Source: Amoebidium appalachense (taxonomy: Eukaryota > Ichthyosporea). From it: a stretch of DNA of 64,000 nucleotides. The notes beneath the pieces were generated by a model. That model was not told the DNA's origin. It did not search any database and saw only the letters and a program-made list of their open reading frames with translations. The stretch lies in contig CAVNZM010000010.1 of NCBI GenBank assembly GCA_963693365.1, forward strand, positions 2,914,001-2,978,000. The letters are read 5' to 3'. Positions 18,834-31,951 of this stretch are shown one piece after another (the stretch's first letter is position 1; every line of letters starts with the position of its first letter). The translations under genes were made by a program, and so were the position numbers.

Positions 18834-19574
18834 TTAATGCCATGCTGGACTTGGACTCGGAGGCACGGTGGGCACGGTTGCTCCGGAGTTGCATCTTGAG
18901 GTCTTGACGTAACTCGATGCCCTTGACGTGGTTGTGGAGGGACTCGAAGTCGGGGAATAGCTTATCACCGAAGTGATAGTCTTCGATAGACGGTTGAACT
19001 CAGGGGTGAGGTCGTCTCTGGTGGTGAGTTCATTGAAGAACTTCTCAGCTAGACGAGTGAAGTGAATGGACTCATCTTGGAGAGACTGGAGCTGGTTCAC
19101 GATGGTCTGCAGACGGCTCAGGTAGGTGGTGAATGATTCACCGGGCTGAAGGGCACAGGCATCCCACTGACGGTGAAGGATGCGGATCTGATCGGGTTTG
19201 CCTTGGAGATAGTGTTGACGGAATTTCCACATGGCCCGTTCAGGGTCCATGCCAATACGGTACTGGGCAACGGTGGTGAGGACGGAAGGGTCGATGTTCT
19301 GTATCATATGGAGCAGGAGGCAATTGCGGGCCTCCTTGAGTTCCGCGGTAGTGCCGTAGCCATAGAAGGGGGGTTCACCGTCAACCGCGACGGTGGTAGG
19401 GGGGACGTAGTTGTCAGCAAGTACAACATCCACGAGTCGGACACCTTTAGTGCCGGTCATCATGCCGAGAAAAATGATTTCCCATTGAAAATAGGTGGTT
19501 TTGCTATCGGGACCAGTCTTCCCTTCACCTTTCCACATGGTGATTTTGTTTACGCCAGTTTTGTTTGGATCCAT
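18834..19574 (-). CDS. gag: Copia gag
   Basis: ATG at 19574 opens a capsid-like protein ('MDPNKTGVNKITMWKGEGK...'), with a UBN2/Copia-gag-type core including 'AMWKFRQHYLQGKPDQ' and 'ESFTTYLSRLQTIVNQL'. The frame stops with TAA just before pol. The last ~55 codons are Ser/Thr-rich nonsense, whereas the +2 frame over about 18985-18820 reads a sensible continuation ('EDYHFGDKLFPDFE'). This implies one base change near 18990 and a compensating one at the C8 run 18815-18822. Fused gag-pol is therefore likely the original arrangement. Confidence 0.85.
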   Translation of the reverse strand: MDPNKTGVNKITMWKGEGKTGPDSKTTYFQWEIIFLGMMTGTKGVRLVDVVLADNYVPPTTVAVDGEPPFYGYGTTAELKEARNCLLLHMIQNIDPSVLTTVAQYRIGMDPERAMWKFRQHYLQGKPDQIRILHRQWDACALQPGESFTTYLSRLQTIVNQLQSLQDESIHFTRLAEKFFNELTTRDDLTPEFNRLSKTITSVISYSPTSSPSTTTSRASSYVKTSRCNSGATVPTVPPSPSPAWH

Positions 19575-19636
19575 GATTGAAAAACGAGCGCTAGTTCTAG
19601 ATGTGTGTAGGGAGCGTGCAAAAGGGCTGCATAACC

Positions 19637-20559
19637 TTTTAAGTTGTATAAGTATTTGGGATGTAAGCAGAGACACAGTGGTGCAGTGTGAAAACACCAC
19701 AGACACACACAACAACAAAACACGGAACGATCGGAGCAGTGTACACAACAGACATCAATGTTTAGACACGACTGAACTGAATTTATTCTGATCTTTGAAT
19801 AAATACCTGAAATTCCTCTAAGTCCAATCCATACATGATTTCCGACCAGTCGGAAATCAGATCTATCTCTAATAGAAACCAATCACTAAGAACCAATTGC
19901 TTTCAGAGAGATCCGGTACGCGGAGACGTACACGATAGGACACAGACACTAGTTAAGATCAACTCGTGTCATCATCAAGGAAGTTCTAACCTATGACATA
20001 CTGCAAAGACTCAGACATATCGCACTTAACCTTGATGATTGGTTAAAGCCCGGCAACACATGAAAACTAAAGTGAATTAATGAAGTCTAAACTCACATGC
20101 TATTCTAAGTGTAGCCTAAGTGTGTTACCGTCCAATGAACACGTATTAAGTAACACAAATCTACCTAACATATATTAGTAGAAAAGAAATACGATTATAC
20201 ACATGAAGACAAGGAGAGAAAGAAAAGAAAATAAGGAAGGAGAAAGAGAAAGGAAAAGAGAGCACAGATCAACAAACAAGATAGTAATAGCATAACTATA
20301 ACCAGAGATATTTATGTACACACGAACATGTACACGTCTCTCCCTGAGTGGGTGGATCCGTGTACACACAAATAAATATTCTAATCGATATCACAATACA
20401 CGATTAAAGCCGATACAACACGATTACAAGTATACAAGCATATCGGAGATCGATGCTACACTTTACATAATAGGAGTGTGGCATTTACACTAAGCATATG
20501 AACTGAAACATAACACAAACTGAGAAGATCTTACCATATGTAAATACTACGTATTACAA

Positions 20560-20561
<2 letters not shown>
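19637..20561 (-). repeat. 5' LTR of the Copia element
   Basis: 925 bp, the promoter-side LTR for the minus-strand element; matches the 3' LTR except T at 19796. The gag start codon lies 63 bp inside. Confidence 0.93.
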
Positions 20562-20601
<40 letters not shown>

Positions 20602-20605
20602 CTCA

Positions 20606-20638
<33 letters not shown>

Positions 20639-20817
20639 GTCTGTGTGTGCCTCACGGGGGGCTCTTTAGGGGGGAGGCTGGATGGGGGGGGGGGGGGGGG
20701 AGGGGGGGGAGGGGGGCTGGAGGGGGGGGGGAGGGGGAGGGGGGCTGGAGGGGGGGGGGGGGGGAGGGGGAGCTAATGCCCTTTTTTTTTTTTTTTTTTT
20801 TTCCCTCTTCTTCACAG
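20562..20817 (+). repeat. Remainder of Plavaka intron: (GT)n, poly-G, T22
   Basis: Continues the GT tract interrupted by the Copia element, including the same 'GTGCCTCATG' interruption seen at 13646-13680. Poly-G runs lie at 20686-20765, then a T-rich polypyrimidine tract and the acceptor TTCACAG ending at 20817. Confidence 0.85.
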
Positions 20818-21477
20818 GTGCAAAGGACAAGAAAAACTGTGTCATTGCCCTCGGGCAACTCGACGTGTTCTTCAACAGAGACAGACACTACGAGCCACAC
20901 CCACTGCTATCCACAGATCGCCACGCATGCCTCAGACACCTTCCGTTACAGCTCCAGTTTAGTTTGTGTTCTGGACAACCCCCAGAGTGTGCCACGTGCA
21001 CAACTACCTGTTCCCTATTCCCAGAATATTATCCGCTACAACAGTGCATATATCCGGTTGGTGGGGATCAATGACAATCATTGGGTACGAATAGTGGCCT
21101 GCGACAAGTTCTATGGAACCCGTGATCGTTATGATAACATTATCATCAATGCCGGCGAAGACTCTGACGGAAAACCCTTGTACTTCTATGCAAACGTTGT
21201 ACTGATATTCAAATGCACCGGTGCAAACGGAAAGCAGCAGAATAAGGCGTTTGTCCGATACTACATCGATTTCGGGCAAACAGATGCGGCCACGGACTGT
21301 GTTAAAATGGAATGGGAAACTGTGAGAGTGGGAAATGCCAGGAAGCAGAGATATGATGTCATCGACGTGGACTCCATCCTCGGCATTTTCCATTGTATTC
21401 CACTGCCTGTGGTGCCGGGGGGGAAGGAGGAATTTCTAGTGAACCGTTTTGCAAACCTGGGCCATTCACACGTGTGA
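20818..21477 (+). CDS. Plavaka-like transposase, C-terminal exon
   Basis: Exon after TTCACAG, ending TGA 21475-21477. Its second half carries the family's C-terminal signature: 'FYGTRDRYDNIIINAG', 'FYANVVLIFKC' and 'YDVIDVDSILGIFHCIPLP' (compare the family's RYD.VLV, Q.VLLLF and V.IDSI...HLIP). The preceding exon ends in phase 1, but the conserved frame needs phase 0. The phase-1 reading starts plausibly ('KKNCVIALGQLDVFF') and runs out of the conserved frame later. Either a small exon was missed or there is a one-base shift around 20.9 kb. Confidence 0.7.
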   Translation: MQRTRKTVSLPSGNSTCSSTETDTTSHTHCYPQIATHASDTFRYSSSLVCVLDNPQSVPRAQLPVPYSQNIIRYNSAYIRLVGINDNHWVRIVACDKFYGTRDRYDNIIINAGEDSDGKPLYFYANVVLIFKCTGANGKQQNKAFVRYYIDFGQTDAATDCVKMEWETVRVGNARKQRYDVIDVDSILGIFHCIPLPVVPGGKEEFLVNRFANLGHSHV

Positions 21478-23245
21478 TCTGTTTTTTTTTTAAGGCAATA
21501 GACTATATATATATATATTTTTCTTTTTCTTCCTCTTTTTTATCTATTTCTTGCCCTTGATTTGTGGAACCGAGTATAACGTGGTTGTGTAACTTTGTAC
21601 CGTGGATAAGTATTACTTATGTGATAGATATTAGGCCAGACATAAATTATTTATCAATGGTGGTCATTAGCCATCATATGGTTATGCGATGGATCGGTAA
21701 AGATGTATAATGTTTATCCGGAAAGGCCTTATTACACATCAAATACACACTAATAGATATGTTGCAGATATACAGTACCAAAATTATGCAATTAATCCAG
21801 TGGATATACCCTAGAGATGTAGCTACAGATGTATCTGGCTATCTGTATGGGTATCAACCCAGATAGCTGTTATAGTGATATTTTAAGTATTAGATACGGG
21901 TGTAAATGGATATCCCAAAACATGTATGTTTGTTAAGTGTTAGGCATTAGGTTGGACATCTACTTTGATATGTTTGTTTTTCATGCATTAGGTATCAACA
22001 TAGGTGCCGAGTGCATATGTAGGTGTATATGTATCCGCATATCATGTTGGATATTAAGCTTAGATATTGTGAATGGTGATGCATAAGTATACTAATATCG
22101 ACATATATTGGATGGGTGCATATGGATAGCCGTTGGAGATCGGTATGGGGGTCTATTGTGATATGTATTTTCGTCATGCATTGGATATTAGTATTAGGGT
22201 CTAGTGGTTGGGCAAATGCAGCTGTATCAAGATATCTGTATGGATGTTGATCCTAGATAACCAGTATAGCTATCCATTGTGTCTTAGTATGATTGTCAAT
22301 AATTGGACATCAGCGTGCGGGTGTATATGGATAACCGTCAGAGCCATATTTGGTGATCTAATTGGATATGTGGAATCGTCATGCTTTGGTTATTATAGGA
22401 GGGTCTAGTGGACAAGCAAATGCGTATGTATCTGGATATCGGAATGGATATCCATGGAACGTATCCAATATGGGCATGCATTGTTCATTAGCGTTGGGGT
22501 CAAGTGCACATGTATTAGCGATCCATCTGGATATTATAATGGATATCCAATATGGACATCCACTATAGACCGCCATTGGATATACTTGTTAGGTGTATTG
22601 CATGTCTTGCTACAGGGATATCTTGATATCTGTATGGGGATTTTGATCGGATATCCTTGTCAGTCATGTATTGGATATGTTGTTACTGATCCAGTCTAAT
22701 ATACAGCTAAGCATCCAAATGGATATCCAGAATGTTACATATCCATATAGCTATCCAACGGAGGAATGCAGTTGAAATTCCATCATTGGATATCCAGCGT
22801 CGATATCCATTGTGGGCATCTGTCTAATATCCAATACATGCCGAACCAACCAGGTGGCGTTTGATGTCTGCATTCATATGCATCTAATGTGTATTTAATG
22901 GCCATTATAGGTGCACTTATGTATCCATATATGCATTGATTGCATATCCAGATATGTGATATCACAACGATGCCCAATGGAGGTACAGCATGGATATCCA
23001 TATGTGATATCTATTGGGGGTGCAATATCTTGATCACTATCTAAGCATGCAACTACATACATATTGGACATTGGTTGGAGGTCAGGAGGAAATAGACATG
23101 TTGTATATATCCAGTGGATGGTATTGATATGTTCGACTGAAACCATCCTACATATCGTGTGGATATCCAAAAGCTATTCATTAATATACAGTTGCATATC
23201 CTAGATGGGTTTGATATGTTTTGGATGTTCGCGCAAGATTGCTGA
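21478..23245. repeat. AT-rich trailer with GGATATCC palindromes
   Basis: Non-coding. GGATATCC or ATATCCA/TGGATAT cores recur through the region (near 21909, 22446, 22541, 22650, 22722, 22788, 22801, 22993, 23107 and 23162) in both orientations. By analogy with the other element these are subterminal sites of the Plavaka copy itself. The right terminus could not be fixed because the left end is outside the window. Similar motifs occur at 11330-11440, just before the exon at 11544. Confidence 0.55.
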
Positions 23246-23740
23246 TGTAGGAGGACCGTGGAATGTGATAAGTTCGGGCAGAAGCCCTTTGTAAATATTG
23301 GCAAGTTTTGATAGTGTATGCTGCCAAACGTATTTATGTATTTCGATGTAGAAGAAAGGGGGGAGGGAGGGGGGGGAGGGGATAGTATGAAATGTAGATT
23401 TAGACTCTGCGGTGCCACTAGGGGAAGGGTGACTCAGGTGAGACTGGATAAATATATTAGTTTGAGACGATCGACTTAGCTCGTGCAGGCGCACGATTAA
23501 GTAGATCGGAATGTATGGAATGTGGCATCGTAGGGGGGCCAGGTGATGATGATCTTGTAGGGCACGGCCTTGATGGCCTCAGTTGTGACTTAGCCTCATT
23601 CCGTACGGATCTAAGTTTGCCCGTCGGAGCCTGGTCTGAATAAACTTTACCGTTTTCAGTTACACGTTCGTTCCTTTCCGTGTGTGTACACTTAGTAGAG
23701 TACCGCCGCGTCTCTAATACATACACGTTAGGTTATGACA
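23246..23740 (+). repeat. LTR-like repeat, copy 1
   Basis: About 495 bp, TG...CA ended (TGTAGGAGGAC to GTTATGACA), containing AATAAAC and a 'TTCGTTCCTTTCCGTG' block. A diverged second copy lies at 23864-24371, separated by 123 bp. No coding sequence in between. Confidence 0.6.
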
Positions 23741-23863
23741 CCGGGGCCTCAAGATCAGCTGTACGGCTGCGGGCATCTTGTCTCTGCAGGCGCAGGGCAG
23801 GACCACGTCAGCCTGGAGCAGCCGACCAATAGGATTAGTAATCAAGTGTATAGGATAGATGAT

Positions 23864-24371
23864 CTTAGGAGGACTTAAAAATGCAATAAGTTCGGGCAGA
23901 TGCCCTGGTAAATATTGGCAAGTTCTGATAGTGTAATCTGCCAAAGTGTATATATATATATATATATTGATGTACAGGAAGGAGTAGAGGGGGGAGGGGG
24001 GGGAGATAGAATGAAATGTAGACTTAGACTCCGCGGTGCCACTAGGGGGAGGGAGAGGGGAGAGACAAAGATGTGTATATTAGAGTGATCAGCCGATAGA
24101 CTTAGCTCGTGCAGGCGCACGATAGAATTCATTAGATCGGAATGCATGGAATGTGGCATCGTGGGGGGGCCGGGTGATGATGATCTTTGGGGGCACGGCC
24201 TTGATGGCCGCAGTTGTGACTTAGCTTGGTTCCGTTTGGATCTCAGGTTGCCCGTCGGAGCCCGGCCTAGAATAAACTTTGCAGTTTTTTACGTATACGT
24301 TCGTTCCTTTCCGTGTGTGTACACTTAGAAGAGTGCCGCGTCTCTTATTACACACATGTTAGGATACGACA
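23864..24371 (+). repeat. LTR-like repeat, copy 2
   Basis: Same order of blocks as copy 1 (AAGTTCGGGCAG, TGCCACTAGGGG, GTGCAGGCGCACGAT, GGCACGGCCTTGATGGCC, AATAAACTTT), ending TACGACA. The pair with a 123-bp interior fits a TRIM-type element or a deleted LTR retrotransposon; no convincing target duplication. Confidence 0.6.
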
Positions 24372-25080
<709 letters not shown>

Positions 25081-25813
25081 GTCCTTTTTCCTGCCCCCAT
25101 TTGCCCGCCAAACCCAGGGAAACTCTCTCTTAGTATTTGCAACCTTGGCAGCAGCCCCTTCCCCCCCACTTGCTACAATACTAGTTGTACCCTGCCACGT
25201 GCTCTGACAGGGCCACTGCAGCAGGGAGGGGTCCAAAGGGGTTTCGAATTCCCTGTGTCGTGCCACGTGTGGCTGCCGCAGACAGCGGCCAAGTGGGTAC
25301 CCGTGTATGCAGAGTGCCCCCTGCCTGGCCAGCACCAGCACACACCTGGCTGCCCGGTCTCAGCGCAGCCAGGGGGCTGCAGGCACCACGGTGGTTGCAC
25401 GTGCTGGGTGGGCGTCAGGGCTGGCAGGTAGGCGTCAGCCACAGTCCACTGCTGGGCTGCAGCAGGTTAGAATGGGTCTGTGGCTGCGGCGGTGGTCTGT
25501 GCAGAGCCATAGGCTGAGGGGGCACATGGTGCAGGCACGCTGCAGCAGCACACCCACCAACCAGCACCCACCGCGCTAGGGTTTCTGCATGTATCACTGC
25601 ATACATCCTCAGCCAGATACATAGCACTGTGGGCCACCGTTTTCTTCTTTGTAGCTGTGACTCGGTGAGGCCTATCGTGGGTTTCGACGCACTGCACACG
25701 CATCGTTTGCTTTCGTTTGTGCGCAGCCGAACAGGCTGTCACTGTGTGCAGGAATGTGGCGCATACCTCGTCATCTGCCAGCTGGCTCACTCAGTGCGCA
25801 ATCGTGTACAGTA
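25081..25813. other. GC-rich spacer, no gene recognised
   Basis: Short open frames occur on both strands, none resembling a known family or showing matched splice sites. It separates the repeat cluster from the MITE-like element upstream of the actin-family gene. Confidence 0.5.
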
Positions 25814-26380
25814 GGTGGTATTGCATAGGGCCGTGATGTCATCTAGGAATCCTAGATTTCGTGATGGCCGATCTAGCAAACGTTACGTATATCTGACTGA
25901 CGAATTCTAGATTCTCGTTTCGTATTGCATAAAGCAAAGGCAGCCGGAAATAATGCAGTAGAGCTTTTTTCTGTTGATATTTCCATATGGAACCCACCAT
26001 ACTCTCGTTTTAACAGTTTTTTGATGGGCATCTGCAGACGTGCAGCTCGCGCATCGTGTATACCGTAGGCGAGTAGTACATGATTGAAAACCAATCGGCG
26101 TCAGTGAGTATCTGCTCAACCTGATTTAAACCCAATCGCGGCGCATACCGAAGATCTAAACCGTTCTCGAACCAGTCTTAGACTTTGGGAAACTGGGTGG
26201 GGGTGGGGGGGCGGGCAACCCAGACTCTAGGATTTAGGATTCCTACGGATCTTGTGAATCACGCATAGTCCTCCAGGATCTGTGCATTCGACCAATCGCA
26301 GGATTGCCGGAAAAATGCAAGATCGGCCGTGACGAAATCTAGGATTCCTAGATGACGTCACGGCTCTATGCAATGCCACC
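25814..26380. mobile_element. MITE-like inverted-repeat element, ~567 bp
   Basis: The left arm (from 25814, GGTGGTATTGCATAG...) and right arm (ending 26380, ...CTATGCAATGCCACC) are inverted copies over roughly 60 bp with about five mismatches, each holding the near-palindrome ATCTAGGAATCCTAGAT. No coding frame; internal sequence is AT-mixed with a G run at 26201-26213. The right arm contains a perfect CRE (TGACGTCA, 26353-26360). It ends 253 bp before the actin-family start codon. Target duplication is unclear. Confidence 0.75.
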
Positions 26381-26633
26381 CAGTCAGCTGTTTGTAGGTA
26401 GTCGTAGTAAAAACTCTCAGTGAGACACAACGGCACACAGAAGGCTTACAGACACACACGACCCTATGTGCTGAGTGGCCAGCAAGCAACACACAAAGCA
26501 TTGAGCGTATGCAGTCACGCAGGTGCTAACAGGCCCGCCAGGTGTGCGCAGCCACCAACCTCAGTCGCCGTGTGTGGCTGTGCAGTCTACGTGCGGTGCG
26601 GCTTGGGGCCGTGCCTGTCTTCTTGTTTGCACC

Positions 26634-27154
26634 ATGGAGAGTCTCGTGCGTCTTGGCCGCCGCACGTCCAGGCCTGTGGCCAGTGCGCAGGAGCCCAGCC
26701 GCGCAGCCCTGGCACCCCCCCCTGAGGGCAACGGGGCCACGCTCACGTTCAGAGAGTTCGAGGAGCGCCTGCCGGCATACAGCCCAGCCCCTGTGCCCGA
26801 CATAGTGGCCCCTGCAGACACCCCCCCAGTCATACCCCGCAAGCGCACGCAGAGGTGGTGTAGCCCCCCTCATCCCTGCACTCTGCTTTTCCACCGAGCG
26901 CCTGCACCCACTCACTTTCTCCCCCCCCAGTGCGGCGGCTGTCACCAGCCTTCTGTCTGACCAGCCACCCCCAAGACCTCCGCGACCCTCTGGGGGGGTA
27001 CGTATGCAGGCGGGTGGGCCGGCCAGGGGGCGTGAGGGTGTGGGCGCACTCAAGGGAAGGGGGGGTGGGGGGGGGGGAGGAGGGAGGGAGGGCGGGGAGA
27101 AGGTCGAAGACATAAGGGTAAGGGAGGGTTATGTACGAAGACGGGGGGAATGGT

Positions 27155-27226
<72 letters not shown>

Positions 27227-27512
27227 TGTGTGTGTATGTGTGTGTGTGTGTGTGTGTGGAGGGGGGGGTTTCTGGTTATTAACACACGGACAGAGGGAGG
27301 AGGGGACTGGGGAGGCAGGCAGCAGCACCCGCAGCAGACCACAGCAACAGTCGGGAGGGTGCGTGTGTGTGTCTGCAGGAGAGGTGGGGAGGGCGGGGGC
27401 GGATGCAGGGCTGAGGGGGTGGCAGGGTGGAGCTGGAGCTGGACTGGGACCCGACCCTGCCGGCCATCATATTGGACAACGGGTCAGGCAGGCTCAAGGC
27501 GGGGTACGTGCT

Positions 27513-27556
<44 letters not shown>

Positions 27557-27859
27557 GTGTGTGTGTGTGTGTGCTGACACTTGGTGCAGGTTCAGCAACG
27601 AGGCCGTGCCCAGCTGTGTGTTCCCCTCCATGGTCGGGAGGCTGCGCTACCGCCCAACCCTCGGCTCGATGGCCCCCGTGAGTGCACACACAGGGGGGAG
27701 AGGAGGGGGGGCGGGTTACGGGGGGGTTGGGACTGAGGGGGTTGCAGGGCAAGGTGCAGGAGCGCTACATAGGCGACCAGGCACAGACCAAGCGGGGCAT
27801 ACTGGCCCTTAACTACCCCATAGGTGTGTGTGTGTGTGTATGTGTGTGTGTGTGTGTGT

Positions 27860-27893
<34 letters not shown>

Positions 27894-27904
27894 CTGTGTG
27901 TGTG

Positions 27905-27941
<37 letters not shown>

Positions 27942-28494
27942 ACTGTGGCTGCAGAGCACGGCATCGTGGTCAACTGGGACGACATGGAGGCTGTGTGGCA
28001 GTACGCATTTGACAGCCACCTGAGAGTCGACCCCAGCAATCAGCCCCTGCTGCTGTACGTGGGTGGGAAGGAGGGGCGCGGTGGGGGTGGTGGGGGTGGT
28101 GGGGGTGGTGGGGGGGCAGGGGGAGGGGGATTGGGGGGGTAGCGCGGGAGGGGGGAAGGGGGTGTGTGTGTGTGTGTGTGTGTATGTGGGGGGTGGAGGG
28201 AGTTGGGGTGGGGGTTTGGGGGGTGGGGTCGGGGGGGTGGGGTGGGGGGTTTTTTTTTGGGGAGGGGAGAAGGGGGGAGGGGGGAGGGGGGTGGGGGGGA
28301 GGGTGGAGGGGGCATGGGAGGAGGAGATAGTGGTGGTGACAGTGGCGGGCGGGGGGAGGGGGAGGGTTGGTAGGGGTGGTGGGGGGGCAGGTTTGTGGGG
28401 TCGGTTTTTTTTTAATGGGGGGGAGGGGGGTAAGTTGGTGGTGGTGATGGTGCCGGGGGCAAGGGGGGAGGGAGGGAGGGGGAGGAGGACAATA

Positions 28495-28527
<33 letters not shown>

Positions 28528-30353
28528 GGTTGAGGTGGGAGGGAGGGGAGGGCTGAAGTGGTCGGGGCACAGGACGGAGGCACCACTCAACCCCATCAAC
28601 AATCGAGCAAAGATGGTGGAGGTCATGTTTGAACGCTTTAACGTGCCCGGCATACAGGTGGCCGTGCAGGTACGGTCAGGGCACGGGCACACACATGCAT
28701 GCACAGCATATACAGGCACACACATACGTGCACAGCATATACAGGCACACACATGCATGCACAGCATATACAGGCACACAAAGTTGTACAGGCATGTACA
28801 CGGATATACACGCACACACAGGCATGTACAGGCACGTGCCTGCATGTACAGGGGTAAACAGGCATACACAGGAATGGATGCGTATTCACAGGCACATACA
28901 TGCACACACAGGCACATACATGCACATACAGGCACATACATGCACACACAGGCACATACATGCACGTACAGGCACATACATGCACGTACAGGCACATACA
29001 TGCACACACAGGCACATACATGCACACACAGGCACATACATGCACACACAGGCACATACATGCACATACAGGCACATACATGCACACACAGTCGCATACA
29101 TGCACACACAGGCGCATGCATGCACACACAGGCACATGCATGCACACACAGGCACATGCATGCACACACAGGCATATGCATGCACACACAGGCATATGCA
29201 TGCACACACAGGCATATGCAGGCGCAAGCAGGCATACATTACAGCCACGCACAAGGTGAACACAGGCGTGTACAGGCATATGCAGGCACACATATGTACA
29301 CATGCAAGCGCATGTATGGGCACACAATAGTTTTACAGGCGTGCATGTCTGTGCATACACACGTGCTTGTGCAGGCACACACAGGCACTTACCGGCACGC
29401 ATGCAGTCAAACACAGGCATATGCAGGCACACACACACTGCATTTCTGTGTGCCGACACCACATGCCCTAGGTATGCACACGTGCACTCAGACGCCGACA
29501 CACACAGAACCCGTGGATACAGATGGGTGAATGCATGCCTACACACACAAACAAACACACACAGGTGCACACACGTTACATGCCCACACCACACACACAC
29601 AAACAGCTCATACACCAGCACATCGGCATCACCATACCTATAACCCCCCCCCCCCTCCCCCCCCCTCCTCCCCCCCTCGCCCCGGCCCTCTACATACACC
29701 TGCACCCAAAAACACACCTTTACACGAGCACAGATACACGTACACACACACATACTCACAGATACACGTACACACACACATACTCACAGATACACGTACA
29801 CACACACATACTCACAGATACACGTACACACACACATACTCACAGATACACGTACACACACACATACTCACAGATACACGTACACACACACATACTCACA
29901 GATACACGTACACACACACATACTCACAGATACACGTACACACACACATACTCACAGATACACGTACACACACACATACTCACAGATACACGTACACACA
30001 CACATACTCACAGATACACGTACACACACACATACTCACAGATACATACCTACACACACACATACTCACAGATACACGTACACACACACATACTCACAGA
30101 TACACGTACACACACACATACTCACAGATACACGTACACACACACATACTCACAGATACACGTACACACACACATACTCACAGATACACGTACACACACA
30201 CATACTCACAGATACACGTACACACACACATACTCACAGATACACGTACACACACACATACTCACAGATACACGTACACACACACGTACACACACACATA
30301 CTCACAGATACACGTACACACACACATACTCACAGATACACACACAAACACAT

Positions 30354-30395
<42 letters not shown>

Positions 30396-30496
30396 ACGCA
30401 CACGCACACGCACACGCACACGCACACGCACACGCCCATGCACACGCACACGCACACGCACACGCACACGCACACCCCGCACACGCACACACGCAC

Positions 30497-30571
<75 letters not shown>

Positions 30572-31563
30572 CGCTGCTGGCACTGATGGGCACTGGGCGG
30601 ATGGACGGCCTTGTGGTGGATGTGGGTGACGGTGTCACTCACACGGCACCCGTGGCTGGGGTAGGTGGCAGGCTGTGTGCATGTGGCTCATGGTGGATGG
30701 CAGTATGTGTGGGGCATGGGTGTGTTTGGCATGTTTATGGCACCTGTGTGTGTGTGTGCATTATGCTGATGGTGTCTGCCTGTGTGTCTGTGGCTGTGTG
30801 CACGTGCCTGTGTGTCTGTGTCTGTGTCTGTGTGTTTCTGTGGCTGTGTGCCTGTGTGTGCATGTGGCTGTGTGCCTGTGTGTGCATGTGGTTGTTTGCC
30901 TGTGTGTGCATGTGGCTGTGTGCCTGTGTGTGCATGTGGCTGTGTGCCTGTGTGTGCATGTGGCTGTGTGCCTGTGTATGCATGTGGCTGTGTGCCTGTA
31001 TGGGCATGTGGCTGCGTGCCTGTGTGCCTGTGTGCCTGTGTGTGCCTGTGCCTGTGTGCCTGTGGCTGTGTGCATGTTGCTGTGTGCCTGTGTGTGCCTG
31101 TGGCTGTGTGGCTGTTGCTGACATCTGGTTGCAGGGGCACCTGCTCAAGCATGCGGTCAAGCGGCAGAACCTTGCAGGCAGAGACCTGACAGACTACCTC
31201 ATATGGCTGCTCATGCAGAAGGGGTGCGTGTGTGTACGTGGGTGTGTGGCTGGGGGGGATGCTGACCGGGAGAGGGCTATAGGTACTACTTCACAACAAC
31301 GGCAGAGAGAGAACTTGTGCGCACCATGAAGGAGGAGGTCTGCATGGTGGTACGTGGGGAAGGGGGTGCATTGTGGTGGGTGGGGGGGGGGTGCATTGTG
31401 GTAGGATGCATGGCATGTGCCGTGAACTGGAGGTGTGGGATTGATGGAGAAAAGGGGTTGCAGTGGGGAGGTGGGGGTAGTGGGGGACAGTTTAGTTCAG
31501 GTGGGGTGCGCGCTTACTTCTTTTTTCTTTTTCCTTTTTTTCAAGGGCAAGGGGGTGAGAGAA

Positions 31564-31600
<37 letters not shown>

Positions 31601-31894
31601 TGTGGGTGTGTGTATGTGGGTGGGGGGAGGGGGGGAGGGGGGAGGGGGGGCATGTGGGGGTGTGTGGTCATATATGGAGGTGTGTGGTCATATAAGTGGG
31701 TGTGTGACCATGGTTGCTGCAGGCACTGGACTTCCAGGAGGAGTACTCAGCCATCAAGGCAAAGCCGGATGAGAACATGGTGGCATTTGAACTGCCTGAT
31801 GGCCAGGTGGGGGGGGGGGGGCTTGGCAGGGGGGGGGACGGAGAATTGCTAAGAGAGGGGCATATGGGAGTTAGCAGAGTGAGGGACGGGTGGG

Positions 31895-31951
<57 letters not shown>

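Noticed and set aside
15260-19580. Several 100-190-codon + strand frames across the Copia element
   Set aside because: Antisense shadows of gag-pol, which has clear catalytic motifs on the minus strand.
25467-25790. Minus-strand 107-codon frame with Lys-rich stretch
   Set aside because: No family resemblance, no matched splice sites, and the end is low complexity.
28680-30340. Possible CRISPR-like array because of regular spacing
   Set aside because: Units are contiguous tandem repeats without unique spacers, in a eukaryotic intron.
28526-30629. 334-421-codon frames made of His/Thr/Tyr repeats
   Set aside because: 20-bp and 28-bp minisatellites inside an intron of the actin-family gene.
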